A DNA stretch of 31,242 nt, taken from assembly GCA_046295675.1 (NCBI GenBank), contig JBKBMW010000003.1, forward strand, positions 1 through 31,242, in the 5' to 3' direction. A program made the translations under genes and the position numbers. The DNA comes from JAOAJF01 sp046295675 (GTDB lineage: Archaea > Micrarchaeota > Micrarchaeia > Anstonellales > Anstonellaceae). Positions 1 to 7,632 of the stretch are shown piece by piece (position 1 is the first letter of the stretch; every line of letters starts with the position of its first letter). Below the pieces are notes generated by a model. The model saw only the letters and a program-made list of their open reading frames with translations, made no database searches and was not told where the DNA came from.

Positions 1-138
1 ATATATCTTTTGCTTTTTTCTAGCTTCATGTTCTGTCAAACCTTCTCTTCTACTTTTCAAAATTTCATATATCTCTTCTATCTCTTTTGCCCATGGAAAA
101 AGAATCTCTTCATTTTGATTTTGAGAAGTTTTCATCAT
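1..138 (-). CDS. N-terminus of a cation-transporting P-type ATPase (partial, runs off the left edge)
   Basis: Forty-six codons read leftward without a stop from tandem ATG codons at 138 and 135 to the window edge. The peptide has a Trp near residue 16, a helical EEIYEIL stretch and then REGLTEHEAR at residues 31-40. This matches the cation-ATPase N-terminal domain, whose hallmark is a Trp, a short helix and a G-L-T/S-x-x-E-A motif just before the first membrane segment. Family members pump Ca2+, Mg2+, H+ or Na+/K+ using ATP. The substrate cannot be inferred because the transmembrane and catalytic DKTG regions lie outside the window. An 18-base palindrome sits at the expected promoter position. 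The family call is fairly firm; the subfamily is unknown. Confidence 0.7.
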   Translation of the reverse strand, partial: MMKTSQNQNEEILFPWAKEIEEIYEILKSRREGLTEHEARKKQKIY

Positions 139-148
139 TTTAATTAAA

Positions 149-166
149 TTTTTAAAGCTTTAAAAA
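149..166. promoter_or_regulatory. Perfect 18-bp palindrome at the P-type ATPase promoter position
   Basis: The sequence TTTTTAAAGCTTTAAAAA is its own reverse complement. It lies 11-28 bases upstream of the ATPase start on the minus strand and contains TTTAAA half-elements at TATA-box distance. It could be a TATA region, an operator overlapping it, or chance in AT-rich DNA. Confidence 0.35.
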
Positions 167-215
167 GTTTTTGAAGGGTTTAAAACTTCATTTTTTCTTT
201 TTTTCTTTTTTCTTT

Positions 216-1172
216 TTATTTAGCAAAGGAAATGATTCTATAAATATTTACTTCAACATCAAATGTCTCTTTATCTATTTCTTTTAATTCCAGAGCATAT
301 TTAGTTTTATCTACAAACTTTATCTCCACCATCTGTTTATTTGAAAGTTCTATTTGGCTAATTTCTTTATCCTCATTATCTGTTATCTTAAATTGTGCCT
401 TTAGAGGGATTTTTGTTTTATCCACTCCTTGATAATAAACAGAAAAACCTTCTCCGTTTATTTTCTGTCCAATCTCAAGTTTTCCAGAATTTATTATTTT
501 TGGAAAAGGATAAAAATCACCCAAAACATAAGAATTTTGAACCTGGCCAATTTCTATTTTTGCAGAAGATTGAACTAAAGCCTTGGTTCTATAAATCTGA
601 GTTTGTAAAGCATTCGGTTTTTCACCTAAAGGAAACACTACTACTATAATATATTCCTTTCCATTATCAAATTTTAATTCCGCAGCATATGGGTTTTGTA
701 CTTCAAATTCCTTGATCTTTTTACCATCATAATATACTGAATATTGAGCATAAAAATTTTCATTATCCATTTCTATTCCTTCAAGCAAAAGTTCCCAATT
801 TTCAATTTCTACTTTTTCACCCTTTTTTAATACTTGGATTTTTATTGCATTTTTTTGATCCAAAGCAGGTTTTTCAATTTTCTTTACTAGAAGTTTTTCT
901 GTTTGTTCTATTGTTGTAGACTCAGTTGTTTGCTTTGGTTTTTCAGTAGCTTGCTCTTTTGGTTCAGTTTGTTTTTGGGCTTCTTTTGTTGATTCGTTTT
1001 TATCTGGTTCTATTATATCCTCTATAGAGTCGTTTATCTTTTGTTCTACTTCTTTTATTGTGTTTTGTTTTTCAGAAACTGGCTTTTGCTCTTCAAGCAA
1101 GCAACCGCTCAAAAAGAAAAATAAGGCAAATATCATTAAAGTTAAAAACAACAAGTTTTTTGTTTTTTTCAT
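216..1172 (-). CDS. Secreted lipoprotein, function unknown
   Basis: The 318-residue protein opens with a Lys-rich N-region, a hydrophobic stretch and the lipobox LSGC (Cys24), so it should be lipidated and anchored outside the cytoplasmic membrane. Residues about 28-110 form a low-complexity linker rich in Glu, Gln, Lys and Thr, as expected for a spacer holding a domain off the membrane. The rest reads as two similar beta-rich units of about 90 residues. Both contain an EIG/KGEKVE-like start, an I-Y-Y/Q-G pattern and a K-F-x-x-x-x-x-Y strand, so an internal duplication is likely. I do not recognise the family. It is divergent from uppS, and the promoters of both lie in the 87-base gap. Confidence 0.75.
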   Translation of the reverse strand: MKKTKNLLFLTLMIFALFFFLSGCLLEEQKPVSEKQNTIKEVEQKINDSIEDIIEPDKNESTKEAQKQTEPKEQATEKPKQTTESTTIEQTEKLLVKKIEKPALDQKNAIKIQVLKKGEKVEIENWELLLEGIEMDNENFYAQYSVYYDGKKIKEFEVQNPYAAELKFDNGKEYIIVVVFPLGEKPNALQTQIYRTKALVQSSAKIEIGQVQNSYVLGDFYPFPKIINSGKLEIGQKINGEGFSVYYQGVDKTKIPLKAQFKITDNEDKEISQIELSNKQMVEIKFVDKTKYALELKEIDKETFDVEVNIYRIISFAK

Positions 1173-1220
1173 ATTATGTTTTCTACATTTTTCCTTTTAA
1201 ATTTTTTGTATATTTAACTT

Positions 1221-1240
1221 TTTTATATCTTTTTAAATTT
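1221..1240. promoter_or_regulatory. Divergent promoter between the lipoprotein and uppS
   Basis: On the minus strand AGATATAAAA (1221-1230) is a good TATA box for the lipoprotein, leaving a leader of roughly 28 bases. On the plus strand TTTTTAAATTT (1230-1240) is centred about 25 bases upstream of the uppS ATG at 1260, which would give a leaderless transcript. Confidence 0.45.
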
Positions 1241-1259
1241 ATTTGAAGTAAAATTTTTG

Positions 1260-1952
1260 ATGAAACTCAATCATATAGCATTTATTCCTGATGGGAATAG
1301 GAGGTGGGCAAAAGAACATGGGCTTAGTTTAATTAGAGGACATGAAAAAGGAATTGATAAAATGGGGGAGGTTCTAAAATGGTGTCAAGAGGAAAAAATA
1401 AAGTATATATCCTTCTGGGCTTTTTCCACTGAAAATTTTTCTAGAGATAAAAAAGAAGTTTTAGGGTTATTTAAAGCCTTTAAGGTTCGTTTGGCAAAAA
1501 TCCTCCAGGAAGCAAAATTTGAAAAAACAAAAACTTCTGTTCGTTTTATTGGTTTAAAAAATCTCTTTCCAAAAGAAATTCAAAAAGGTATGGAGAGAAT
1601 AGAAGAAAAAACTAAAAATTTTTCAGATTTTTATCTAACTCTTTTTATTGGCTATGGTGGACAGCAAGAATTGGTTGCTGCAATAAAAGAAATCTTAAAA
1701 AATTACACTAAAGAAGATATTCCTAAAATCGATATTGCATTAATAGAAAAACATCTTTGGTCTGGTTTTTTGCCTGATCCAGATTTAATTATTAGAACCT
1801 CTGGAGAAAAACGGCTCTCTGGTTTTTTACCTTTTAAATCTACTTATTCAGAACTTTATTTTTGTGATAAATACTGGCCAGATTTCAGTTATGAAGATTT
1901 TCAAAAAGCAATAGAGGATTTTTATTCGAGGATTAGAAGATGGGGACGCTAA
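1260..1952 (+). CDS. uppS: Cis-prenyltransferase (undecaprenyl/polyprenyl diphosphate synthase)
   Basis: The 230-residue protein is full length for the UppS/DHDDS family, which condenses isopentenyl diphosphate onto an allylic primer to make long-chain prenyl diphosphates. These become the lipid carriers for glycans. Near the start is IPDGNRRWA, containing the Asp that binds the diphosphate (about residue 11). It is followed by the WAFSTENFSR segment, a GYGGQQEL motif and the C-terminal signature DPDLIIRTSGEKRLSGF...SELYF. I chose ATG 1260 over a TTG one codon earlier because it fits the TATA spacing. It overlaps the next gene by 13 bases, which suggests coupled translation. The product chain length cannot be read from the sequence. 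Confidence 0.93.
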   Translation: MKLNHIAFIPDGNRRWAKEHGLSLIRGHEKGIDKMGEVLKWCQEEKIKYISFWAFSTENFSRDKKEVLGLFKAFKVRLAKILQEAKFEKTKTSVRFIGLKNLFPKEIQKGMERIEEKTKNFSDFYLTLFIGYGGQQELVAAIKEILKNYTKEDIPKIDIALIEKHLWSGFLPDPDLIIRTSGEKRLSGFLPFKSTYSELYFCDKYWPDFSYEDFQKAIEDFYSRIRRWGR

Positions 1953-2317
1953 TTATTAAGAATCTATCTAAAAAAACCATTCTTACATTAAAAGCAGATA
2001 TCTGTGATAATACTTTTTCTAGGTTTATTGGTTTGATGTTTAGAAGAAAACCAACCAACTTATTTTTTAAGTTTGATGATTTTGATTTTCATCCAATCCA
2101 TTCTTTTTTTGTTTTTTTTCCTTTTGATGCCTTATACTTAGTCCAGAAGAAAAAATTTTTTAAAGTAGTTGATTTTTTTGAGGATATTGCTCCAAATCAT
2201 TTCTTTTGTCCAAAAAATAAAAATTCCTTTTTATTAGAGCTTCAGAGCAATAAAAGAAAAAGGCTTAAAATAAGCCAAGGAGATAAACTACTGTTGCGGT
2301 GGAAGTATGAAAAGTAA
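1940..2317 (+). CDS. DUF192 family protein
   Basis: The 125-residue protein matches the DUF192 pattern: RFIGLMFR near residue 28, an H-x-x-F-x-F-x-PFDALYL core near residue 55, a KVVD strand, and a closing LLELQ...ISQGDKLLL segment. DUF192 proteins are small beta-rich domains of unknown function, often secreted in bacteria. This copy has no signal peptide and probably acts in the cytoplasm or at the membrane face. It overlaps uppS by 13 bases upstream and the filament ATPase by 11 bases downstream, so it is embedded in an operon. No function can be assigned from context. Confidence 0.8.
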   Translation: MGTLIIKNLSKKTILTLKADICDNTFSRFIGLMFRRKPTNLFFKFDDFDFHPIHSFFVFFPFDALYLVQKKKFFKVVDFFEDIAPNHFFCPKNKNSFLLELQSNKRKRLKISQGDKLLLRWKYEK

Positions 2318-3683
2318 GCTTGGTTGGTATGTAAGTAAAGAAAAGGGAGCTTTTGATTGTGGGCTTTCTGCACTATCGGATGAAGAACAAGAATTTTTAC
2401 TAAAATTTAGCGACAGATTTACTGAATATTCAAAAACAAACGATGTTTCTGATCAAGCAATAGCAAAAGAAGCTATCACCACTCTTCTAAAGCAATTTTT
2501 AGAAGAGGAAGGACTGGAAGTAGACCAAGATCAATTTGATTATCTAACAAAAAATGCACTTTATCATCTTTCTGGTTTTGCACCATTAGACTACCTCCTT
2601 TCTAATCCAGATATAGAAGAAATAGCAGTTTATGGACTAAACAAACCAGTTATGATTTATATTAGAAAAAAGGGATGGACAAAAACAAATTGTTATATTG
2701 ATTCGCTGGATTATTTGATTCATTTAATAAATAAAATGGGGAGACAATTAGGAAGGAGAATTACTACTCAATCTCCAAGACTAAATGCTATCCTACCTTC
2801 TGGTCACAGGTTGCATGCTTCCATTCCACCAATTTGTGATGGAGAAATGACCATAAGATTACACAGTTCAAAACCCTGGTCTGTTGTGGAAGTTATTCAA
2901 TCAAAATCAACTTCTTCTTCAATTATGGCATTTTTATGGTTAGTTTTTCAATCTGATTCCTCTGTTTTAGTTGTTGGAAATACTGCATCTGGAAAAACTA
3001 CTTTGTTAAACTCACTCTTTTCCTTTGTACCTCTAAATGAAAGAGTAATTATTATAGAAGATACTCCTGAAATAAAAATAGAACATAAGCACAAACTAAC
3101 TCTTATTGCAAACGAAGACTTAAACATCTCCATTGCTGATTTAGTAAGAGATTCTTTAAGAATGCGCCCGGATAGAGTTATTGCCGGAGAGATTCGAACA
3201 AAACCAGAAGTAGAGGCATTAATTGAGACTTTGTTATCTGGTCAGGCAAGAGGTTCATATGCTACTTTTCATGCACAATCTGCAACAGAAGCATTAAAAA
3301 GATTGACTAATTTGGGGGCTTATCAAGAGGACTTAAAATCAATTGATTTCATTATTGTCCAAAGAAGAATTTCAAAATATGACAAAAAAACCCGTAAACA
3401 ACAAGAAGTAAGAAGAATGATCGGGATTTATATGCTTGATAAAGAAAAGGATTTTCCTTCTCCTTTAGCCATTTTTTTATATGACAATAAAAAAGATACA
3501 TTCAAACAAACCTCTTATCTTTCAAAAGCTTTGGATTTTATTGCACAAAAACTAGGGGTTGATTTAAAAACATGCAAAGAACTTTACAACGAACGAATAA
3601 AATTTTTGAACAAATTAGATGAAAAAGATTGCCTTAAAAAAATTCAAAAATTTGCTTATGGTGAAGACTTTGAAGGAATTTGA
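2307..3683 (+). CDS. Type II/IV secretion system ATPase (TadA/CpaF/GspE-like, archaeal)
   Basis: The 458-residue protein is a secretion-superfamily motor that would power assembly of type IV pilin-like filaments from the cytoplasmic face. The N-terminal domain (to about residue 190) precedes a RecA-like core. That core has Walker A GNTASGKTT (224-232), an Asp box IIIEDTPEI (248-256), Walker B RVIAGEI (290-296, Glu295) and a His box around His322. A long C-terminal extension follows (about 350-458). The next gene is its usual partner, a TadC/FlaJ-type membrane platform, and the two overlap by 26 bases. No pilin or prepilin peptidase gene is visible, so the filament type is unknown. FlaI is less likely because no archaellum genes are nearby. 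Confidence 0.9.
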   Translation: MKSKLGWYVSKEKGAFDCGLSALSDEEQEFLLKFSDRFTEYSKTNDVSDQAIAKEAITTLLKQFLEEEGLEVDQDQFDYLTKNALYHLSGFAPLDYLLSNPDIEEIAVYGLNKPVMIYIRKKGWTKTNCYIDSLDYLIHLINKMGRQLGRRITTQSPRLNAILPSGHRLHASIPPICDGEMTIRLHSSKPWSVVEVIQSKSTSSSIMAFLWLVFQSDSSVLVVGNTASGKTTLLNSLFSFVPLNERVIIIEDTPEIKIEHKHKLTLIANEDLNISIADLVRDSLRMRPDRVIAGEIRTKPEVEALIETLLSGQARGSYATFHAQSATEALKRLTNLGAYQEDLKSIDFIIVQRRISKYDKKTRKQQEVRRMIGIYMLDKEKDFPSPLAIFLYDNKKDTFKQTSYLSKALDFIAQKLGVDLKTCKELYNERIKFLNKLDEKDCLKKIQKFAYGEDFEGI

Positions 3684-5373
3684 AGAACTTTTTTTTAATT
3701 TGCCTTTTTATACTCTTTTTTCTAAAAAACCAGAGATGGAAGAATTTTATAAAAAATGTCATTTTAATCTTTCCTTTAGAGCATTCTCTAACCTTTACCT
3801 CTTGAGTGTTTTTCTTTTTAGTTTTTTAATTTTTATTGTATCTTTGATCCTATCTGCAAATTTTTCTTTTAGCTTTGGGCTTTTTGCAATTTTTTTAGCT
3901 CTTCTAATTCTAATTGGTTATCGTCTACCAAAATTATTTGCAAAAATGCAGGCAAAAAAATTTGAGCAAGATTTACCAGCAGTGCTTAGAGCAATTTCTC
4001 TATATCTTCAGATAGGAATGACAATGGAAAAAGTTATCTATACTATTGCAAACTCCAACTATTCTTGTTCAAAAATTTTTCAAAAACTCTATGATTTAAT
4101 AAATCTCGGCAGTAGTGTACCTGCTGCACTTTCAAAAATAGAAAATTATGTTTATTCTATGCAATTTTCCAGAGTCGCCCATGCTCTTTTGCTATGTTAT
4201 GAAAAAGGCTATACTCCTTCAAATTTAGAAAGTCTAGCTGATGATTTTTCTTCTTTGGCACAAACTGAAGTCAAACAGCAATCTTCTAAACTTGCATTAT
4301 TTTCATTAGTATTTGTAGTTGTTTCTTCAGTTTTACCTGCTTTTTATCTAATTATCTTTATTGCTGCAGGCCCATTATTTGGTCTAGAGCAAAGCTCCAC
4401 AGAGAGTGTTTTTTTGTTTTATGTTGTGATTCTTCCAATTCTAGTTTTAGGTGTTTTATTTCTTATGATGCTTCTAACTCCAAGTGCAAGTTCACCAATT
4501 ATTTATGATAAGGTTTTTCAGCAAACCAACAAGCTATTGTTAGAAAAATTTCCATTTTTTAAACAAAAATATCTTCTTGCTTTAGCTTTAGGTGTTTTTG
4601 GCTTTGGTTTGGCCTCAATCTTAGGTCTATCTAACCAAGGGTTCTTTATAGCTTTATTTTTCTCTTCCATCCCATTTTTAATTTATGGATTTTACGAGTC
4701 TGATCTGTTGGCTCAGATAAATGAAATGGAAGAACAAATCCCAAACATGCTTCTTGCAGGTGCAGCAGAAAAAAAATTTTCTTTAGAAAAAATGTTGCAA
4801 GATGCTCAAAAATCTCCTTCTAAAATTTTAGTAAAAGAAGCAAAGGAAGTTTTATTACAGATTAAGGCAGGCGCAAATCCTTTGGATGTATTAAAAAAAT
4901 GGCAGGAAAATACCCCTTCAATGCTCTTAATCCGTTCTATAAAACTTATCTTAATTGGTTATGTATCTGGAGGTAATATGCAAAAATCTCTTAGGGCAGC
5001 AGCAGAAGATATTCTATCAGCTTTTAATCTTAGCAGGGAAAGAACAGCTCTAATATCATTACAAACCTATACTCTTTTGGCAAGTGCTTCATTATTGGTA
5101 CCAATTATCCTTTCAGTTTCCCTTTCTTTTGCAGAGCAGCTTATGGATATCTCTCAAGGTTCAGATATTGGTATTCTTTCAGCAAAAAGTCAGCAAAAAT
5201 TAATAGAAAATGCCAAGATAGCAATTCCAATCTATCTATTTATTAATTCTGCTGCAGTTGCATTTGCAATTTCTAATTTTCAAAACTCAAGACAAAAATT
5301 CATTCTTTATTTTATTATCCTGGCAGCAGTCTCAGAACTGGTCTATTTTCTTCTACCAACTATCGGCCTTTGA
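3658..5373 (+). CDS. Type IV filament assembly membrane platform (TadC/FlaJ-like, two T2SSF domains)
   Basis: The protein of about 571 residues repeats the T2SSF domain twice. The first cytoplasmic domain contains DLPAVLRAISLYLQIGM. The second contains EEQIPNMLLAGAAEKKFSLE. Each is followed by paired hydrophobic membrane segments, and there is a further hydrophobic block at the C-terminus. Tandem T2SSF domains with multiple TM helices are typical of archaeal pilus or archaellum platforms, which sit in the membrane above the ATPase encoded just upstream. I prefer ATG 3658 (MVKTLKEF) to an ATG at 3619, because the earlier start would overlap the ATPase by 65 bases; the true start is not certain. 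Confidence 0.85.
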   Translation: MVKTLKEFEELFFNLPFYTLFSKKPEMEEFYKKCHFNLSFRAFSNLYLLSVFLFSFLIFIVSLILSANFSFSFGLFAIFLALLILIGYRLPKLFAKMQAKKFEQDLPAVLRAISLYLQIGMTMEKVIYTIANSNYSCSKIFQKLYDLINLGSSVPAALSKIENYVYSMQFSRVAHALLLCYEKGYTPSNLESLADDFSSLAQTEVKQQSSKLALFSLVFVVVSSVLPAFYLIIFIAAGPLFGLEQSSTESVFLFYVVILPILVLGVLFLMMLLTPSASSPIIYDKVFQQTNKLLLEKFPFFKQKYLLALALGVFGFGLASILGLSNQGFFIALFFSSIPFLIYGFYESDLLAQINEMEEQIPNMLLAGAAEKKFSLEKMLQDAQKSPSKILVKEAKEVLLQIKAGANPLDVLKKWQENTPSMLLIRSIKLILIGYVSGGNMQKSLRAAAEDILSAFNLSRERTALISLQTYTLLASASLLVPIILSVSLSFAEQLMDISQGSDIGILSAKSQQKLIENAKIAIPIYLFINSAAVAFAISNFQNSRQKFILYFIILAAVSELVYFLLPTIGL

Positions 5374-5392
5374 TTCTTAAGATTAAAACCAT

Positions 5393-5401
5393 ATTTTTAA
5401 A
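5393..5401 (+). promoter_or_regulatory. TATA box for the purP-purP-uppP transcript
   Basis: The element TTTTTAAA-like (ATTTTTAAA) lies about 26 bases upstream of the ATG at 5424, in a 50-base gap. The spacing predicts a leaderless transcript. Confidence 0.4.
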
Positions 5402-5423
5402 CTCTTAGGTTTTAATATATTCT

Positions 5424-6554
5424 ATGGAACAAATAGTTTCCAAAGCTAAAGAAGCAGCAAAAAAATACGGGTTTCCAAAAGTTGCAGTTTTGGGCTCGCA
5501 TTCTGCTTTAGATGTTTGTGAAGGGGCAAAATCACAGAAATTAAAAAATATAGTTATTTGTCAAAAAGGAAGACACTTGGTTTATGAGTTTTACTACAAA
5601 ACAAAAAAAAGTATCTTTGGAAATGTTGGATGTGTAGACCAAACAATTATTCTTGATTCATTTAAAGATATTGCTTCAAAACAAATTCAACAAAAACTAC
5701 TTAACGAGCAATGTGTTTTTGTACCAAATCGCTCTTTTTCTGTCTATGTTGGTTATGATTTAATTGAAAAAGAATTTATAGCTCCTATCTTTGGAAATCG
5801 TTTTCTTCTTAAGGCAGAAGAAAGAAATATTGAAAAAAATCAGCAGTTTTTACTCAAGCAAGCTAACATTCCAATCCCAAAAATTTTTTCTTTACCCTCT
5901 CAAATTGATCGCCTTTGTATTGTAAAAGTTCTAGAAGCAAAAAGAACATATGAACGGGCTTTCTTTTTTGCTTCCTCAGAAAAAGAATATTTTGAAAAAT
6001 CCTCAAAACTAATTGAACAAGGGATCATTACAAAAAGTGGTTTGGAAAATGCCTTAATCGAAGAATTTGTAATCGGGGCTCATTTTAACTTCAATTTCTT
6101 TTATTCACCACTAACTAAGAATTTAGAATTACTCGGAATTGACACAAGAAGGCAAACAAATCTGGATGGGGTTTTACGCCTCCCATATCTTCAGCAAAAG
6201 GATCTGGACGTTCGTGTTTCAAATATAGAGGTAGGCCATGTTGCTTGTACAATTAGAGAATCTCTTTTAGAACAAGTATTTTCTTTGGGAGAAAAATTGT
6301 TAAAAACTACAAAAGAATATTACCAAGATGGAATAATCGGCCCATTTGCTTTGCAAGGAGCAGTGGCAGAAATCGATGGCTCGGAAAAAATATTTATTTT
6401 TGATGTTTCATTTCGTATTCCAGGCTCACCAGGAACGGCCTATACTCCATATAGCAAGTACTTATTTGGAAATAATATCTCTGTTGGAAGTAGAATAGCA
6501 TTGGAAATAAAAAAAGCTGCCAAATCTAACGAATTAGAAAAAATCGTCACCTAA
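5424..6554 (+). CDS. PurP paralogue with a degenerate ATP-grasp loop
   Basis: The 376-residue protein aligns throughout with PurP, the archaeal ATP-grasp ligase that formylates AICAR with formate. Shared features include LGSHSALDVCEGA (23-35), PIFGNRFLL (121-129), LIEEFVIGAHF (211-221), YSPL, an LLGID-R-Q-N-D pattern, RESLLEQVF, IGPFALQG and a C-terminal IALEIK. The glycine-rich nucleotide loop found in its neighbour as GAKGGRG is replaced here by EAKRTYERAF (171-180), and the C-terminal E-x-S-x-R motif reads DVSFRI. PurP paralogues are known in other archaea, and some may not perform the ligase step. This one may be a regulatory or partner subunit, or may act on another substrate. It is cotranscribed with the second copy, 10 bases away. 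Confidence 0.82.
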   Translation: MEQIVSKAKEAAKKYGFPKVAVLGSHSALDVCEGAKSQKLKNIVICQKGRHLVYEFYYKTKKSIFGNVGCVDQTIILDSFKDIASKQIQQKLLNEQCVFVPNRSFSVYVGYDLIEKEFIAPIFGNRFLLKAEERNIEKNQQFLLKQANIPIPKIFSLPSQIDRLCIVKVLEAKRTYERAFFFASSEKEYFEKSSKLIEQGIITKSGLENALIEEFVIGAHFNFNFFYSPLTKNLELLGIDTRRQTNLDGVLRLPYLQQKDLDVRVSNIEVGHVACTIRESLLEQVFSLGEKLLKTTKEYYQDGIIGPFALQGAVAEIDGSEKIFIFDVSFRIPGSPGTAYTPYSKYLFGNNISVGSRIALEIKKAAKSNELEKIVT

Positions 6555-6564
6555 AAGTGGTTTT

Positions 6565-7617
6565 ATGGTTATCCAAAAGAATAAAATAAACGAAATTTTA
6601 AAAGGATATGATAAATCAAATCTAACGCTTGCTTCTGTTTGTTCACATTCTTCTTTACAAATTTTCAAAGGAGCAAAAGAAGAAGGTTTTAAAACACTTG
6701 GACTTTTAACAAATAAAAACTTCTCAAAAATTTATAAAGCATTTCCAAAAGGTGCACCCGATGAGTTTATAGAAGCAGAACGCTTTAACAAGTCTTTAAT
6801 TAATGAATTAATAGAAAAAAATACTGTTCTAATTCCCTCTGGTTCTCTGGTAGAATATTTTGGAGACTCTATTATAGATTTAAAACTTCCGATAATGGGT
6901 AATAGAGCATCTTTAATTTATGAAAAAAATCGCCTGAAAATGTACGAATGGTTAAAAAAGGCAGGACTAAATTTACCTGTTATCTTGGATCCAGATAAAA
7001 TAGATAGGCCATGTATGGTAAAACATTCTGGAGCAAAAGGAGGAAGAGGATATTCTATAGTGCATTCTCCAGAGGAATACTATCAAAAATACGGGGATAA
7101 AAAAGACTTAATCGTACAAGAATTTATAGTTGGAGTAAGAATCTATCCACATTATTTTTATTCTCCACTTTCAAAAGAAGGTTATGAGGCAGGAGAAGGA
7201 CATATCGAACTTCTTTCTATGGACAGGCGTTTGGAATCAAATGTAGATGAAAGCTATAGAACAATCTTAGCAGGTGTACCAATAAAAGCTTCTTTTACTG
7301 TAATGGGGAACGAACCAGCTGTTTTAAGAGAATCTTTGCTTTTGGATATCTTGGAAATGGGAAAAAATGTAGTTGAAGCAGCATATAAACTTTTTGGCCC
7401 AATTCCAGGTCCTTTTTGTTTAGAACTGATATGCAACGAAAATTTAGAATTTTATGCTTTCGAAATATCTTCTAGAATTGTTGCAGGTACAAATCTTTTT
7501 CCAGATGGCTCTTTTTATTCAGTCTACACTAATTATAATATGAGTACTGGTAGGCGAATTGCAGTTGAAATAAAACAAGCTGCAAAACTAAACAAATTAA
7601 ATAAAATAATCTTTTAA
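6565..7617 (+). CDS. purP: 5-formaminoimidazole-4-carboxamide ribonucleotide synthetase
   Basis: The 350-residue protein is a canonical PurP. This ATP-grasp enzyme converts AICAR, formate and ATP into FAICAR in archaeal purine synthesis, replacing folate-dependent PurH formylation. It keeps SVCSHSSLQIFKGA (24-37), PIMGNRASLIYE, the glycine loop HSGAKGGRGYS (154-164), VQEFIVGV, an LLSMDRRLESNVDE segment, RESLLLDILEMG, GPFCLELI and FEISSRIVAGTN, where acidic residues coordinate Mg-ATP. No other purine gene is in the window. It lies between its loop-deficient paralogue and uppP, with short gaps of 10 and 15 bases, so the three are probably one operon without a shared pathway. Confidence 0.9.
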   Translation: MVIQKNKINEILKGYDKSNLTLASVCSHSSLQIFKGAKEEGFKTLGLLTNKNFSKIYKAFPKGAPDEFIEAERFNKSLINELIEKNTVLIPSGSLVEYFGDSIIDLKLPIMGNRASLIYEKNRLKMYEWLKKAGLNLPVILDPDKIDRPCMVKHSGAKGGRGYSIVHSPEEYYQKYGDKKDLIVQEFIVGVRIYPHYFYSPLSKEGYEAGEGHIELLSMDRRLESNVDESYRTILAGVPIKASFTVMGNEPAVLRESLLLDILEMGKNVVEAAYKLFGPIPGPFCLELICNENLEFYAFEISSRIVAGTNLFPDGSFYSVYTNYNMSTGRRIAVEIKQAAKLNKLNKIIF

Positions 7618-7632
7618 TCAAGAGGACAAACT

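Noticed and set aside
3619..3657. Earlier start for the membrane platform protein at 3619
   Set aside because: It would overlap the ATPase gene by 65 bases, while ATG 3658 gives a modest 26-base overlap. It is not excluded.
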